Positions 9,956-21,505 of a stretch of 64,000 bases of DNA are shown here, piece by piece. The stretch covers positions 59,784,033 to 59,848,032 of the forward strand of contig CM061228.1 in assembly GCA_030844895.1 (NCBI GenBank), in the 5' to 3' direction. Under the pieces are notes generated by a model. That model ran no database searches. It had not been told where the DNA came from and was given only the letters and a program-made list of their open reading frames with translations. The translations under genes were made by a program, and so were the position numbers. This DNA is from Ambrosia x helenae (lineage: Eukaryota > Streptophyta > Magnoliopsida > Asterales > Asteraceae). Numbering within the stretch: position 1 is the stretch's first letter; each line of letters opens with the position of its first letter.

Positions 9956-11733
9956 TTGTTGAAGATTGTTGAAGATACTGTGTACAAGGCACTCATGGCA
10001 CAGATGGATGACGATTATGTTCCGTCAGCGGCTGAGGTACATTCTGAAACTTTAGCTGAATCGTGTTGCACTGAAAAGTGTAAACTTAAAATTAAGGGTT
10101 TTAGAGAAGAAACTCTCTCTGCATACAAACAGCTTGAATATGAAAAGATTGCCACTTGGGACATTAAAAAAAATTTAACTCCTATAAAGAAATGGTCGAA
10201 AAACAAAAACTTGATATCAAGCGTTTGCATCAGGAGGTGAGTGATCATAAATGTCGATATTTACACTTCAAAAGACTGTCTGACACTTTGACCACTGAAT
10301 TGATCGACTTAAAATTAAAATTTGAAAATGCAGATTTTCATTTCAAAAAATTCGATTGTTCTAGTCCTAAAGTTGAGAAAATGATCAATACCCAGTTAAA
10401 GTACAGACCAAAGGAAGTGAGGATATGGTCCACAAATTCCTCCACCTTTCAATGAAAATTATTCCTCAATTCCTATGTCGGATGAAGAACTGTTGGCTCT
10501 TCATGTGAAAGGATATGGTCCACAAATAGAAGAGCCAACCAGTCGACCATCAAGGGATCAAGTTGAAGTCACTAAACCCGAATCAACCCCAATTAGAATC
10601 TCTAAACCTAAACAAAAACAATCTAAGCAACAACAGGCTCCTTCAAAAACATTTGTCAATTCTCAAGATGCTTCAAAGCAGACCGAGACATTAAATTATG
10701 AAAAAAATAAAGAGGTTGAAAGAGTTTTTGAGGTTAGAAAAGATGAGGTTCCATCTTCATCTGAATCTGATGAATCATTGTGTGTTTCTAAAGAGTCTAA
10801 ACATGACTACATACAAGTTAATGAACCAATTCCTGCTCCGACCACCCAGCAAAACTCAAGTGTGAACTATGAGTTTGATTTCATGAAGCAAATTAGGGAG
10901 CTTTGTCTAAAGCAAAGAGCAAACAGTGAAAATAATCTGACCGATTCTAAATCTCACTCAGATGATTCGTCAGTGACTGAACCTGATTCTGACTGATCCA
11001 GACTCAGGAAAGACCGACTCATCTAGCTATCAGTCATGTGAAACCACCGAATCATCTGAGGACATGTCCAAAGTGAAGGAATATGTTTCTGTGTCTACTT
11101 CAAACTCATTTGATTCAGAAAAGGCGTGCTCAATATCTTCTGAATCTCCTATATCTTCTGTGGCTGAAAACTTCTCTACAGAAACTTGCTATGATGTTTC
11201 TGATGATGTGAATGTAACTAATTTGGTTGATTCTTGTGCAGAAAATGTGATTGCTGAGGATTGGGTAGATGATGGGGATGAAGTCGATGACTCTGATTCA
11301 CTTGCATTTAATAATAAAAATCAGAAAAACAATTTCTCAATTTCTACTAAGGACAAAAATATTTGTGTGGGCTCGTTTGTTTTGAGCATAAAACCTTGTG
11401 ACTTTTCGTCTGACTCTTTGTTTGTTCATTCAGATTCTGTTATTTTGCGAAATGCTTGTGATAAAACGAAAAATCTTTTGGTTAAACAATCCAGTACGGA
11501 TCGGACAGGGAAATATGTCCCACCAAAACATGTTTTACCAAAATATGAAAAACAGAATTTTTCAAATCAAGGGACACTATATTCCAAAACAGCATCACAC
11601 AAGTATAGAGATGTAACCAAGCTCTTTGAGCCTGGAAAGTCTGCAAGATATCAGGGGATCCACATGTAAAACGTTAGACATGCTATACATGTGGAATCCT
11701 AGGACATATTGCCAGAAATTGTAAAACAAATCT
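9956..11733 (+). pseudogene. copia gag: coiled-coil, disordered region and zinc knuckle
   Basis: Several open frames on one strand (9956-10240, 10192-10455, 10475-10996, 11064-11669) form a decayed gag. Early parts are Lys/Glu/Leu-rich coiled coil (KQKLDIKRLHQEVSDHK). The middle is Ser/Asp/Glu-rich and disordered. The end is a Lys/Asn-rich stretch (TGKYVPPKHVLPKYEKQN). In a frame without a start codon, 11681-11722 encodes CYTCGILGHIARNC, an intact CX2CX4HX4C knuckle. Layout and position upstream of protease and integrase identify it as the gag half of the same polyprotein. Frame changes near 10200, 10460, 10990 and 11670 break it. Confidence 0.7.
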
Positions 11734-12165
11734 GAAACCTTTTGCAAGCTGGAAACATCAGAAGGCTCCAAACGGGAACCATACCCAAGCCAATGAAGAC
11801 TGAGAAGTCGTAGGCAATGCGGAGTGACAAATCCAAGGTGAAGCTTTATGATAGTGATTGGAATAGAAATAAAAGGTTTAAACAGTCTCGTAAAAGGTTA
11901 AATTTTCAGACTAAGCATTACACGGCAGAATCCAATTCGAATGAAAAGATATTTGAACAAAACAAATTTCACTGGAAACAAAAATGCTCTATTCCAATCT
12001 CTTCCCGTCTGTAGGTTCTTCTTGTTCTGTGAATGATATATCTAATCTCTGTGCTAATGTTTCAACTGCCGACATGCACCGGATGAAAGTCCAGTATATG
12101 GATATCAATGGTATACCCAAAACAACTATGGCTTAGGTACCTATAACTAACTGATCCTGCATCAT

Positions 12166-13218
12166 GTGCAGGAACGGCTGTGGAGGACTATCATTCGTCT
12201 CTGGTACATTGATAGTGGCTGTTCAAGGCATATGACTAGAGACTTATCCCAACTTACAGATGTGGAATTTTTTAATGGTGGATTTGTCTCCTTTGCAGGA
12301 GGTGAGAAGGGTCAAATAACTCAAAGGGGAACGGTAAGAAATGGTGCTCTTCAGTTTAACAAGGTAAACTATGTTCCTGAATTAAAGCATAGTATACTAA
12401 GCGTGTCACAAATCTGTGATAATGGCTACTCAACTCATTTCACTGACAAAGGATGTTTAATATTGAAACCTGGAGTCGTGATTCCAGACGAATGGGTGTT
12501 ACTAAAATCTAAACGTCGAGGTGACGCTTATGTAATTGACATGAACAAACCTCCCTCTGATAACGTCACATGTCTTTTCTCAAAAGTCTCTCAAAACACT
12601 ACTATTCTATGGCATCGTCGCCTTGGACATGCAAATGCTAAAAACTTGAACCGGGTGGCTAAACTGGGATTGGTAAGGGATTTGCCAGTATGTGATTTTA
12701 TAACAATTGAAAAATGTGTTGCATGTGCCAAAGGAAAGCATCATAGGAAATCACATTATTCCAAGTTGGTAAACACTATTGATTCTCTGCTGCAGTTACT
12801 TCATATCGACCTATTTGGCCCAATGAATGTACTCAACATTTCTCGTAAAGCATACTGTTTAGTAATAACTGATGATTACTCACGTTTTACTTGGGTTTTC
12901 TTTTTGGCTAACAAGAGTGAGACAGCAGAAATAGTAAAACAGTTTATCATATTGATGGAGAATCAGACCAACTTGAAGGTAAAGGGCATTCGCTGTGACA
13001 ACGGAACTGAATTCAAGAATGCAGAGTTAAACTATTACTGTGCTCAGAAAGGGATTGCACGTCAATGCAGCTCAGCAAGGACGCCACAGCAGAATGGAGT
13101 CGCTGAAAGAAGAAATCGCACCCTGATTGAAGCTGCCCGCACAATGTTGTGTGACTCACAGCTTCCGACATTCTTCTGGGCAGAAGCTGTTAACACAACC
13201 TGCTATGTGCAGAACTGA
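12166..13218 (+). pseudogene. copia protease and integrase
   Basis: 350 codons. Residues 14-19 read WYIDSG, the aspartic protease active-site motif (the Asp is residue 17), and are followed by CSRHM, typical of copia. The pre-integrase HHCC zinc region is at about residues 148-190 (LWHRRLGHANAKNLN ... CVACAKGKHHR). The integrase core has HIDLFGP, RCDNGTEF and NGVAERRNRTL, so the D, D and E residues are all present. The frame ends at TGA 13216 and continues in the next ORF, so the break is a stop or small lesion within the integrase. The sequence is of large-gag copia type (GVVIPDEWVLL context) and is well preserved compared with the gag upstream. Confidence 0.9.
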
Positions 13219-13239
13219 GTTCAAGTCAACAAAGCTTGA

Positions 13240-14288
13240 ATGAAAACACCCTACGAAGTGCTATTTGGTACTAAACCCTCCGTCAAGCATTTTCGTGCTT
13301 TTGGTTGTCCGTGTACCCTGTTGCATCTGGACGCTACACCAAAGTTTGATGCGAAAGCTGACGACTGTTATTTTGTCGGTTATGCTGGCAAGACTGCATA
13401 TAGGGTTTACAACAAGCAAACTACGCAAATCGTAGAGTCGTTTGACTTGCGTTGGCTTGAAGAAAATGCAACAGATGCTAGAGTGGGTCCAGACTGGTTA
13501 TTTGATTATGAAACTCTCTTTCGATCTTTTCATATTTTTGACGATGTATCTAGTGGTGTAAATACAGGTTTCACAGATTCCTCACCATCCACTGCTAGAA
13601 CCTCATCCTCCTTGATTGATGATGCAAAGGATGAGGGGGATGCTATAACTACATCTTCATCAACACAGCCACTTTCAGTTTCTGCCGAACCATTCATTCC
13701 CACTACGGATCCTGTGCCGCAGGTAAATGATGAAGATTTGTCTTCTGATACCTCAATTCCTGCTCTACATGATCCCATACCTATTGAATGCACGGTGGAG
13801 CACAATGATGAGGAAGAAGTCAATTCTAACACTGTAGAAGAGACTGCAACGGGTAGTATTACGATTCTACCTGGAGACTCTTCAGTTCCAGACAGAGCCA
13901 TTCCTACAAACGTTCAACGAGATCATCCACTTGAAAATATTATTGGTCCAGTGGATGCAGGTGTTTTAACAAGGAGCCAAACTGGTGACATCAACAGATG
14001 CTTGTACTCGTGCTTCATTTCACAGATTGAGCCAAAGTCTACTGCTATGGCCATGCGAGAACCAAGTTGGGTTGATGCGATGCAAGATGAACTAAATCAG
14101 TTTGAGAAGCTGCAGGTTTGGAAGCTAGTTGAACTACCTCCAGGAAAATGACCACTTGGCACGCGGTGGGTCTATCGAAACAAAAGAGATGATAGTGGGG
14201 TAATTGTAAGAAACAAACCTAGATTGGTTGTGCAAGGGTTCAAACAAATTGAGGGCTTAGATTATGATGAGGTATATGCACCTGTATT
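13240..14288 (+). pseudogene. copia integrase C-terminus and start of RT, truncated
   Basis: This continues the integrase (TPYEVLFGTKPSVKHFRAFG, then FVGYAGKTAYRVYN), followed by about 150 residues of Ser/Thr/Asp-rich linker and the RT entry EPSWVDAMQDELNQFEKLQVW. The frame has a TGA at 14149, after which RT sequence goes on (TRWVYRNKRDDSG, GLDYDEVYAPV). Similarity stops abruptly near 14288, within the first fifth of RT. The catalytic domain, RNase H and the region up to third-ORF copy 3 have been deleted, or the two parts come from different elements. Confidence 0.85.
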
Positions 14289-14505
14289 TTTACCAAACTA
14301 CCCTCGAACAACCCTAAATGACTCGAACTCACCTGTTTTGGGCCTGTTCGTTGATGTGACCCCCAATGGACCTTAAACAAATATCAATATGGACCCGAAC
14401 ATCTTTTGAAATCTAAAAGAAAGGGGGCTCATAAAACCATGTTTTAATCTCTTAAAATCTTGACGTTTAAATCTTGATGTCTAATCCAATTTGTTTTGTG
14501 CAGAA
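14289..14505 (+). other. Non-coding segment ending in a splice-acceptor-like site
   Basis: This stretch joins the truncated RT to the third ORF. It ends with a pyrimidine-rich ...CCAATTTGTTTTGTGCAG at 14503, two bases before ATG 14506. The rest has no recognisable features. The position of this acceptor matches that of copy 1 (5943/5946). Confidence 0.4.
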
Positions 14506-16699
14506 ATGATAACTCCTCATGTGCCCACGTTCGAGAACAGTCATAATGTGGTGTGTTATCTATCTGATCCTCCTGAAGAGCATATGCAGGAATTCAAGTA
14601 TTTGATTGTGGGGCTCAACACGTGTAGAGTTTCACATGTTATGAGAGAAAATCCAGTTGTTCTCACTGACTGGATCACTGAATTTTGGGACAACTCAGCG
14701 GCTAAGAAGGGAGATACTTTGGTTCGTTCAAGGGTTCGGGGAACTGAGGTGACTATTTCTGAGCAAGATGTTCGAGACGTCTTACTTTTTGGTGATTCTC
14801 CAGATGATCCTGTTAGTGTTTCAAAAGATAAGCTTGTTACTGTGCTAAAAAGGATGGGGTATGAAGGTGAACTGTCAACACCACCATACTTGAAGAAATT
14901 ATTTCCAAGCTAATGGAGGCTATTAGTACATATGTTTTTGGCAAGCTTGGGTGGTAACAAGAGAGTGTGACTGAAACTTCCAACACTGCTGCTTCTGAGA
15001 CCGTTATTCCTCAAGCAGAAGTGCTTTCAAGCATATTGAATACCGTTCGAGAGGCTGAACAAAGGATTCCTCCATCCGATGTTGCAGTTGAGACATTTAT
15101 TGATACTGAAGTTTCTGAAGACCCCAATTCTGATTTGAGGTCGAGGAAGAGAAGCAGAAGAGATCCAAGGTTGACTGTTACTGCTGATGTTTCTGTTCCT
15201 GTTGCTGAACTTGTTTCTGCTGCTGCTGATACTGTCATGACTGATGCTGGTGCTTCAACTGATATTCCCGTTGGTGTTATTAGCTCCATTACTTTGCCTG
15301 CAACTACAACCGAATCTTTTTCTCAATTCATGAGCAAGGCACCAATCACAGGGAAAGAAATGAGGAAGCTGGATCTTCTGGTGCTTCTGGTTAGAGTAAG
15401 GTTTTGTTTGATGAAGAAGCGTTTCAGAGAGCTCAAATGGCTTTCTTAGCTGATAAAGAACAAGGAAAACTTGTGGATGTTGAATTTCTGACGACGGAAG
15501 AGAGAGAGGTGAATCAAGAAGAAATGAACAGTGATGAAGATATTTTTGCTGAAGTGGATGTTCACAGATTGCAAGCTAAAGTGCTGAAGTTGGAGACTGA
15601 AAATGTATGGCTAACTGCTCAGGTACAGAGTTTGATGGAGATGGTCACTGAAAAAGATCAAAAGATTACTGAGTTGGAGACTGGATTGAGCGATGTTTCA
15701 GCTAGACTAGAGAACAAGTTTGGAAAGGAATTTTCAGAGACATCATCTTTTGTTGATAAGGTAATGACTCCTGCTGAGCGTGAAAGATCAGAAAAAGAAC
15801 ATGAAGAACACATGAAGAAATATTTTGAAGATCAAGTCCCCAGAGTGAGAGATCGTCATCCTGGAAGCACTTATGTTCTCAAGAATTTAGCTGAGCCATC
15901 TATTGATCCCATAGAGGAACATCCTGAAAGATACGTGACAATTACCGGTGATCGGTATGATACTTATGGAAATCGAACAGGAATAGAGTGTTGGAGATAT
16001 AATGATGACAAGGGAGTGTTTGTTGTTCATAGAGGAAATGGAGCGGTTGAGTACTATGCTTCTACTTCTGCCTTCAACTCCTGGACCAAGATCGATTTGA
16101 CAGAACTTTCAAGAGCTCCTTTCATAAATCAGACTAGAAATCCAAGAAATAGGATTGGAATCACATTTCATAAGAAGATTCAGGAGCAAGCAAAGGTGAA
16201 TTTCAGAGATATGAAGACTGCAAGCTCAATGTTGGTAAAGTATAAAGGTTTGTTAGGTGCCGATGGAAGGACATTCAAGACAGTTCAGTGGCCACCTACC
16301 GAAAAGATGAAGACCATTCCTTTGACCAAGCCAATGGACAGGGGATGCTTGAAGGATATGAAGTTCTGGGTCTATGATCCTACATCTGGATCTGCTGTGA
16401 TTGTCTGTGATAGCGATGAGTTTAGAGTGTTTGACGCCTAAGATCCGATGAGTTTGCATACATAAGACATTCAAGTCCTGGCTAGACATCAGATTCAGTG
16501 TGATGCCACGTATGAAGTATGTGCGAAATCATTCACTAGTGCAGTAGCTCAGATAGATAGACTGGGGTTAGCATCTGATAGAAGAGGAAGAGTGGAAACT
16601 GAATTGTTTGGTCCATATGTTGGCAAGTCGTCTGAAGAGTGGAAGAGGGCATTGGAGAAAAAGAAGAAGACTTCTAAGAAGCGCAACAAGAAGCAGTAG
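14506..16699 (+). pseudogene. copia third ORF (env-position), copy 3
   Basis: Pieces at 14506-14913, 14967-15449 and 15404-16441, plus a lysine-rich tail to TAG at 16697. The N-terminal part has EFWDNSA and GTEVTISEQDVRDVLLFGD, matching copy 1. A TAA (14911) stands where WRLLVHM continues in frame, after which there is a deletion. The centre is Ser/Thr/Ala-rich with a basic RSRKRSRRD patch. Then comes a coiled coil (ETENVWLTAQVQSL), and then a folded-looking region (RYVTITGDRYDTYGN, CWRYNDDKGVF, FWVYDPTSGSAVIVC). It is directly followed by a polypurine tract and LTR, so it is the last ORF of its element, in the position where some plant copia elements carry env-like ORFs. No transmembrane segment or signal peptide is evident, so an envelope role is not supported. 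Confidence 0.65.
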
Positions 16700-16721
16700 A
16701 GACGCTCCAAGTCAAAACAAA

Positions 16722-17054
16722 CCTAGGAGGATATTGTTGGGCTAGATTTTAGAGGTTTGCGTTGTCTTGGGTCACTTTGTCATTAGTTGATACAGTTTTG
16801 AGTTCGGCCTTATTGGCCCATGTATGATGGCCGCCCTATGTAACTATAAATACGGGGTTCCTTAGTCTATTTTGGGGTTGCTAGTGTTTTGGTTTGTTTT
16901 ACGCGTGTACCATACGGTTCATAGAAACCGTGTGCACTTCATCAATAGAATCATTCAGTTTTATGTTTCTTCTTTGTTCTTTCTATACAATCATTGTTTC
17001 CGCCTTTGATTGTGTACGTGTTTGATACCCGGTAGAGAGGATTCTGGACTAACA
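16722..17054 (+). mobile_element. copia 3' LTR with polypurine tract
   Basis: CCTAGGAGGATAT (16722-16734) is followed by TGTTGGGCTAG at 16735. The LTR ends GGACTAACA at 17054, giving 320 bp with TGTT...AACA termini. It has TATAAATA at 16845-16852 and GGCC motifs upstream (TTGGCCCATG). The right neighbour (17055 on) is the interior of element D's 5' LTR, so this copia element inserted into D. Its own 5' LTR is not recognisable upstream. Confidence 0.75.
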
Positions 17055-17341
17055 GCTTGATTGTATAAAAGACGCATTGTTACATGTCGTACTCATACTC
17101 TTACATTATTCATTAATATATCTCAACTGTGATTGCTGCACAAAATATTGTTTTCTATTACATGCTAAAACCTATGTATTCTCACCAACTATTTATAGTT
17201 GACCCCCATCTTTCCAACTCAACATGTTTCAGCTTTTACTTGTTATTAGAAGTTGTACAACTTCCATTTAGTACCATGAGCTATTGAACAATCATCAATA
17301 CGTGACACCTCGATGTTTCCGCCATCGGTTGGGGTGTTATA
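17055..17341 (+). mobile_element. Element D 5' LTR, right part only
   Basis: Aligns to 21131-21505 of the right LTR, with one gap of about 85 bp (21314-21415 in part) and small differences. It includes the ...CAACATGTTTCAG acceptor-like site (17232) and ends GGGTGTTATA at 17341 next to the primer-binding site. The left part was displaced by the copia insertion ending at 17054. Confidence 0.75.
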
Positions 17342-17344
17342 GAT

Positions 17345-17357
17345 TGGTATCAGAGCC
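17345..17357 (+). promoter_or_regulatory. Primer-binding site of element D (initiator tRNA-Met)
   Basis: TGGTATCAGAGCC, complementary to the 3' end of plant initiator tRNA-Met, lies three bases after the LTR end. It is the standard minus-strand primer site of plant gypsy elements. Confidence 0.85.
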
Positions 17358-18740
17358 ATGGTTATAGGGATTTAGGTTATTAGATGAATAATCTAGTCTA
17401 TAACCCTAGGATTTTAACCAGTACTTGCTCCCCTTACTTGCAAGTCCACTTGCTTCTCTTCTCTATCTTCTTATCCTTACCTAAGCCCCTACAAGATGAT
17501 TACTCTCCATCATTGGATCTACCCTTAGACTAATATGACAGAATTCTCGGGTCCTAACCTGAAATGCCTTGATAATCTCGTCGAAGCTCTATATTCTAAT
17601 AACGAACACGTGCAATCCGGAAGGGTGAATACCTGTATTTTGAGTTTTCTGTCTTGGACTGGCATTGCGCATAAATCCCAATCAGACGAGTGACCCGGAT
17701 GCCTACTTGTGAATTCTCGGGATGAGTGTTCACTTATAGGCTAAAGCATGTCTTCATTATGTTATTAAAATCTGGAAGCTTTGATAAGTCAACATTTTCG
17801 TTTATTAAATTTAATTAATGAATAAATGATTACACTCACTCTAATTAAAACTAAGCTTTAAATCTCTAAATTTTACAGTTTAAATCAATCCCATTTTATA
17901 ATCATATATGGGTTTCACAATCACACATCATCTTACCATCTTATCCACTTGTTTGATTATTTTCAACACCCTACCCAAATCATATTATTGCCTTTTTCAA
18001 CATGTTACATATTTTTTAATCCTAGCATAAACTGCAACCTCATAACCTAAGTATACCCTAGCACAACACTAAAGATTTATTAATAATGTCAAATTTTCAT
18101 CACCTATAAACTATGGAAAATACATATTTTTTTCAAAAGATGTCCTCAAACTTAATTTCTAAATTCAAGTGTTTACTCATTAGCGTAAGAATGGATTTTC
18201 GATATAATGCTTTAATCTATTAAAAAATCACTTAATAGAACCTTGATCTTCAAAACCCAATGTCGTGTTTCAAATCTCGGACTAGGTGGAATAATCTGAT
18301 CTAAGCTCATTTAATATGTACTATTTAACGACTTTTGCTTTATATACAAACCAATTTTGAAAATAGAATCTTCCATCCATAGGGACAAAATTTAGTCTCC
18401 AAATTCCCCCATTGACACCTACTTATTTTCAACTTGTTCGAACTTTTAAAATTTTTGGCATTTACCACAATCATGTTTTCACATACGCTTAATTTTAATA
18501 TTTGATTCAAACCCCACAAAACATGATGCTAAATAATCTGCTTACCGCTTGTGCCTTTTAGAAAACAGGGAATATGAACCATTTGCTAAATTCACACCTA
18601 GAGTCATTAACCTTGTCTAGGGCAACTCAGTTACAACTCGCATGTTATACTTGATACTTGATGCATTTACAAACTTTCTTACATATATGTATTACCAATT
18701 TGCAACTTATGTGTTGAACCGAAAACAATTGTTACACTTG

Positions 18741-18960
18741 TTCCACAACTGGTAGAGGTTGGAGTACCTGCTCAACAGTTAGTAGAGTTCCTAATAACCT
18801 GCTCAACGATTGGTAGAGGTCATCATGCCTGCTCAACAGTCGGGAGAGGTTCTAATAACCTGCGCAACGACTGTAGAGGCCATCGTACCTGTTCAACAAT
18901 CCGTAGAGGTTCCTTCTCACCGACTGGTAGAGGTCTTCTTGCCTGCTCAACAGTTGGACT
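18741..18960 (+). repeat. Degenerate tandem repeat in element D
   Basis: About six to seven imperfect units of roughly 32-36 bp, each containing a GGTAGAGGT-like core followed by a CCTGCTCAACAGTTGG-like core, with two alternating variants. The units can be read through on both strands, which explains short ORFs there. No function is evident. Confidence 0.75.
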
Positions 18961-19524
18961 CATTTTTGGATACATTGAATATGCAATTTGATACAAAGCA
19001 TTAGACTCATTGATATAAAGATTCAAATCACAAGGTTATTGTGTATTATGTGTTTAGAGTCATAGAAGGACACAAAACCCTAATGTAAGGTAAATTGGTG
19101 CTTACGGTCTGGAACGTAATCATGAATTTACAGGTACGTTAAAGTAATGTGAAATTCTATTAAGGTTTTGGTAGATACCCGGTACGTTTTCAAAGTATTA
19201 GAGGTGTGGTGGGTTTGTTGCGGTACACGCTATATATAAACACTAATGATACATCAAAAGTGAGGTTGTGGGTCGGACCATTATCAAACCCTAGTTATTT
19301 GGTAGTTGATTTAACCCACTCATAGTAAAAAATTCCATGTAATCCTTTTCGCATTCCTGGAACTTAGGTTTAGGGTTAGACACAACATAATCCAACTTTT
19401 ATAACTCATACATATCATTCTCTCATTCGAAATACTTTATCCTAGTACCCATAAAAGTTTGCCAAACTAAGCAATAAACGTCCAAACATTTACTCAGCTA
19501 ACATCAACCTTGTGTGTTTTTTAT

Positions 19525-19559
19525 AACTTCGGGACGAAGTTCCCAAAAGTAGGGGAGAC
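19525..19559 (+). promoter_or_regulatory. Hairpin and polypurine tract of element D
   Basis: AACTTCG-GGA-CGAAGTT (19525-19541) forms a perfect 7-bp stem. It is followed by CCCAAAAGTAGGGGAGAC and the LTR start at 19560. The same arrangement precedes the 3' LTRs of elements A, B and C. Confidence 0.7.
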
Positions 19560-20379
19560 TGTAACATTGCAAAAAAAAATTCAAATATATTGTATCTTTC
19601 TATATAAATCGGTTATCCATTTTTTACACATTTTTATAATAAACACAAATGTATAAGTAATAATAATAAATAATAATAATATAACCGAGACATTACAAAA
19701 ATGACAAATTGAAAATTCTCCCTTTTACCTTTACGGTTAGAAAAAAAAATAGTTGTATTAATGCATAAAGTTTTACATAAGAACAAAATTAAAGACGTCT
19801 AATAAGACAAAATATGGTCAACATCTAGAAGTCAAAACCCATAAAACACTTAACATTTATCTTGCAATCCTCCAATCTCGGTCAACAACCGGTCATCCAC
19901 TAATCTTGCTAATTTAATTAGTCATCCACAAATCTGGCTTATTCCTTGCTAGGAGCCAATTCCTCTTGTATATAATTTGGGTTATTACATTGTTTTGATC
20001 ATCACTGTATAAAGAAACACAAAATCATTTTACTATATATGCTTCTAAATCTAGAACCTGATCTGCTAATCCGTATAAATTGCCTCCACCTAAGTCCCTA
20101 TTCCTCATTCTATGTCAAATACAAGCAAGTTTGCTCTATTCGCGCTGATCATCAGAATTTAACGTGGTAGCTTTTCGTATCCGATCCGTTTGTCGCTTCA
20201 TTCTCGTGTCAAGCATGTACGATGCTATTAATCTTTGTATTCTGGTCGTTTTTTTTGTATCATATAGAAACCTTATAGTAATATTGAAATCAAGTTTGTT
20301 TATATGGTTAAATTGTTGAGTGAATGGTAGGACTGGTTGGGTAATATTAATTGAGGATGATGGCACTTAAACATTAAGT

Positions 20380-20490
20380 TTAATTTTTTTTTTTTTTTTT
20401 AGAAAATCAAACCAAGTGAGCTTGTAGGTTAGCTGGTTGGTCGGTTGCTTAATAAAATCCAGACCCTGGGTTCGACAATTGTGTCAGAAC
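20380..20490 (+). repeat. Possible tRNA-derived SINE fragment
   Basis: Next to an 18-20 base T-run, 20425-20438 (TAGGTTAGCTGGTT) resembles a pol III A box and 20468-20478 (GGGTTCGACAA) a B box, spaced as in a tRNA-derived SINE. It cannot fold as a functional tRNA. Ends and duplications are not seen. Confidence 0.35.
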
Positions 20491-20841
20491 CATGTGGGTG
20501 AATTTTTCTTGACATGTTCTTTTTCAAACAAATAATATTATTATTTTAATTTATATGTTTATTACTACTATATATAAATATAGATATATAACTCTTTTTA
20601 GATAACTTTATAAGTACTTGATTTTTTTAGTTGAATTATTATTATATTTTTTTTATTAGAATTAAATACAAAATCAAACATTTAAATCTCGTTCCCCAAA
20701 ATTAGAAAGCCCTAATCAATCGATCTAGTAGACTTGTTCGACTTGTTATTCTTAGACTTTGTGATGGTTAATCTAGGTTGATTTCGTTGAGAATCAATAT
20801 ACTTGCTATTGCATATTTGGGATTCTTTCTTGCTTGCTAAG

Positions 20842-21298
20842 GTGAGTTTACATAGCCCCCCCTTTTTTTTTACCGTTTTACATTTTTTGGGTGAAACATG
20901 TTTAAACATTTTTGATACAATAGCAATTACTCTCATTCTCATTATGTTGAAACTTGTGGATTCATTTTGACTGTAACAAAAAGACACAGTACAATCATTA
21001 ACATTGATCAAGCCGCCTGTTTAGATTATAGCGCTATAGGTCTGACAAACCCACCCCCACATAAATTCAGGGATGATCGAAAACAGTTACACTTTTACTA
21101 ACTTGTGATTTAGGTCTCAGTCGACACAAGGTTTGATTGTTCAAAAGATGCATTTTTACATTTCAGACTCATACACTTACATTATTCATTAATATATCTC
21201 AACTGTGATTGCTGCACAAAATATTGTTTTCTAACCTATGTATTCTCACCAACTATTTATAGTTGACCCCCCCATCTTTCCAACTCAACATGTTTCAG
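20842..21298 (+). other. Conserved intron-like segment in element D LTR
   Basis: AAG/GTGAGTTTACATAGCCCC at the left and CAACATGTTTCAG at the right, 457 bp. A TTGAC branch-point-like sequence lies about 35 bases before the end. Segments of nearly the same length with the same ends occur in the LTRs of A, B and C. Confidence 0.5.
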
Positions 21299-21505
21299 GT
21301 TTTACTTGCTATTGAAAGTTGTACAAGTCTTGGAACACATAGGAGCTTTGGACCTAGTTTATATGAATCAAGTTTATGTAGTTATTAATTGTATGACAAT
21401 TATAAATCATATAATAATATTCAACTTCCATTTAGTACCATGAGCTATTGAACAATCATCACTGTGTGACACCTCGATGTTTCCGCCATCGGTTGGGGTG
21501 TTACA

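Larger units (their letters stand above)
17342..19559 (+). mobile_element. Element D internal region, non-autonomous (no gag-pol)
   Basis: 2.2 kb between the primer-binding site and the polypurine tract with no ORF longer than about 67 codons and no gag, protease, RT or integrase motif on either strand. It contains a degenerate tandem repeat at 18741-18960, otherwise AT-rich unique sequence. With its LTRs this is a LARD-like element that would need enzymes from a relative. The termini, primer-binding site and hairpin/polypurine tract tie it to the gypsy elements nearby. Confidence 0.7.
19560..21505 (+). mobile_element. Element D 3' LTR
   Basis: 1,946 bp with inverted ends TGTAACA...TGTTACA. 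The polypurine tract lies immediately left. The right flank TTTTG (21506) is integrase coding sequence of element A, so D sits inside A. It contains an LTR intron-like segment (20842-21298) and an inserted T-run with a tRNA-like module (about 20380-20490). Confidence 0.85.

Noticed and set aside
13530..13901. 123-codon minus-strand ORF
   Set aside because: Antisense of the Ser/Thr-rich linker of the copia integrase.
14506..16699. True envelope gene
   Set aside because: Only the position fits; no signal peptide, membrane segment or cleavage site is visible.
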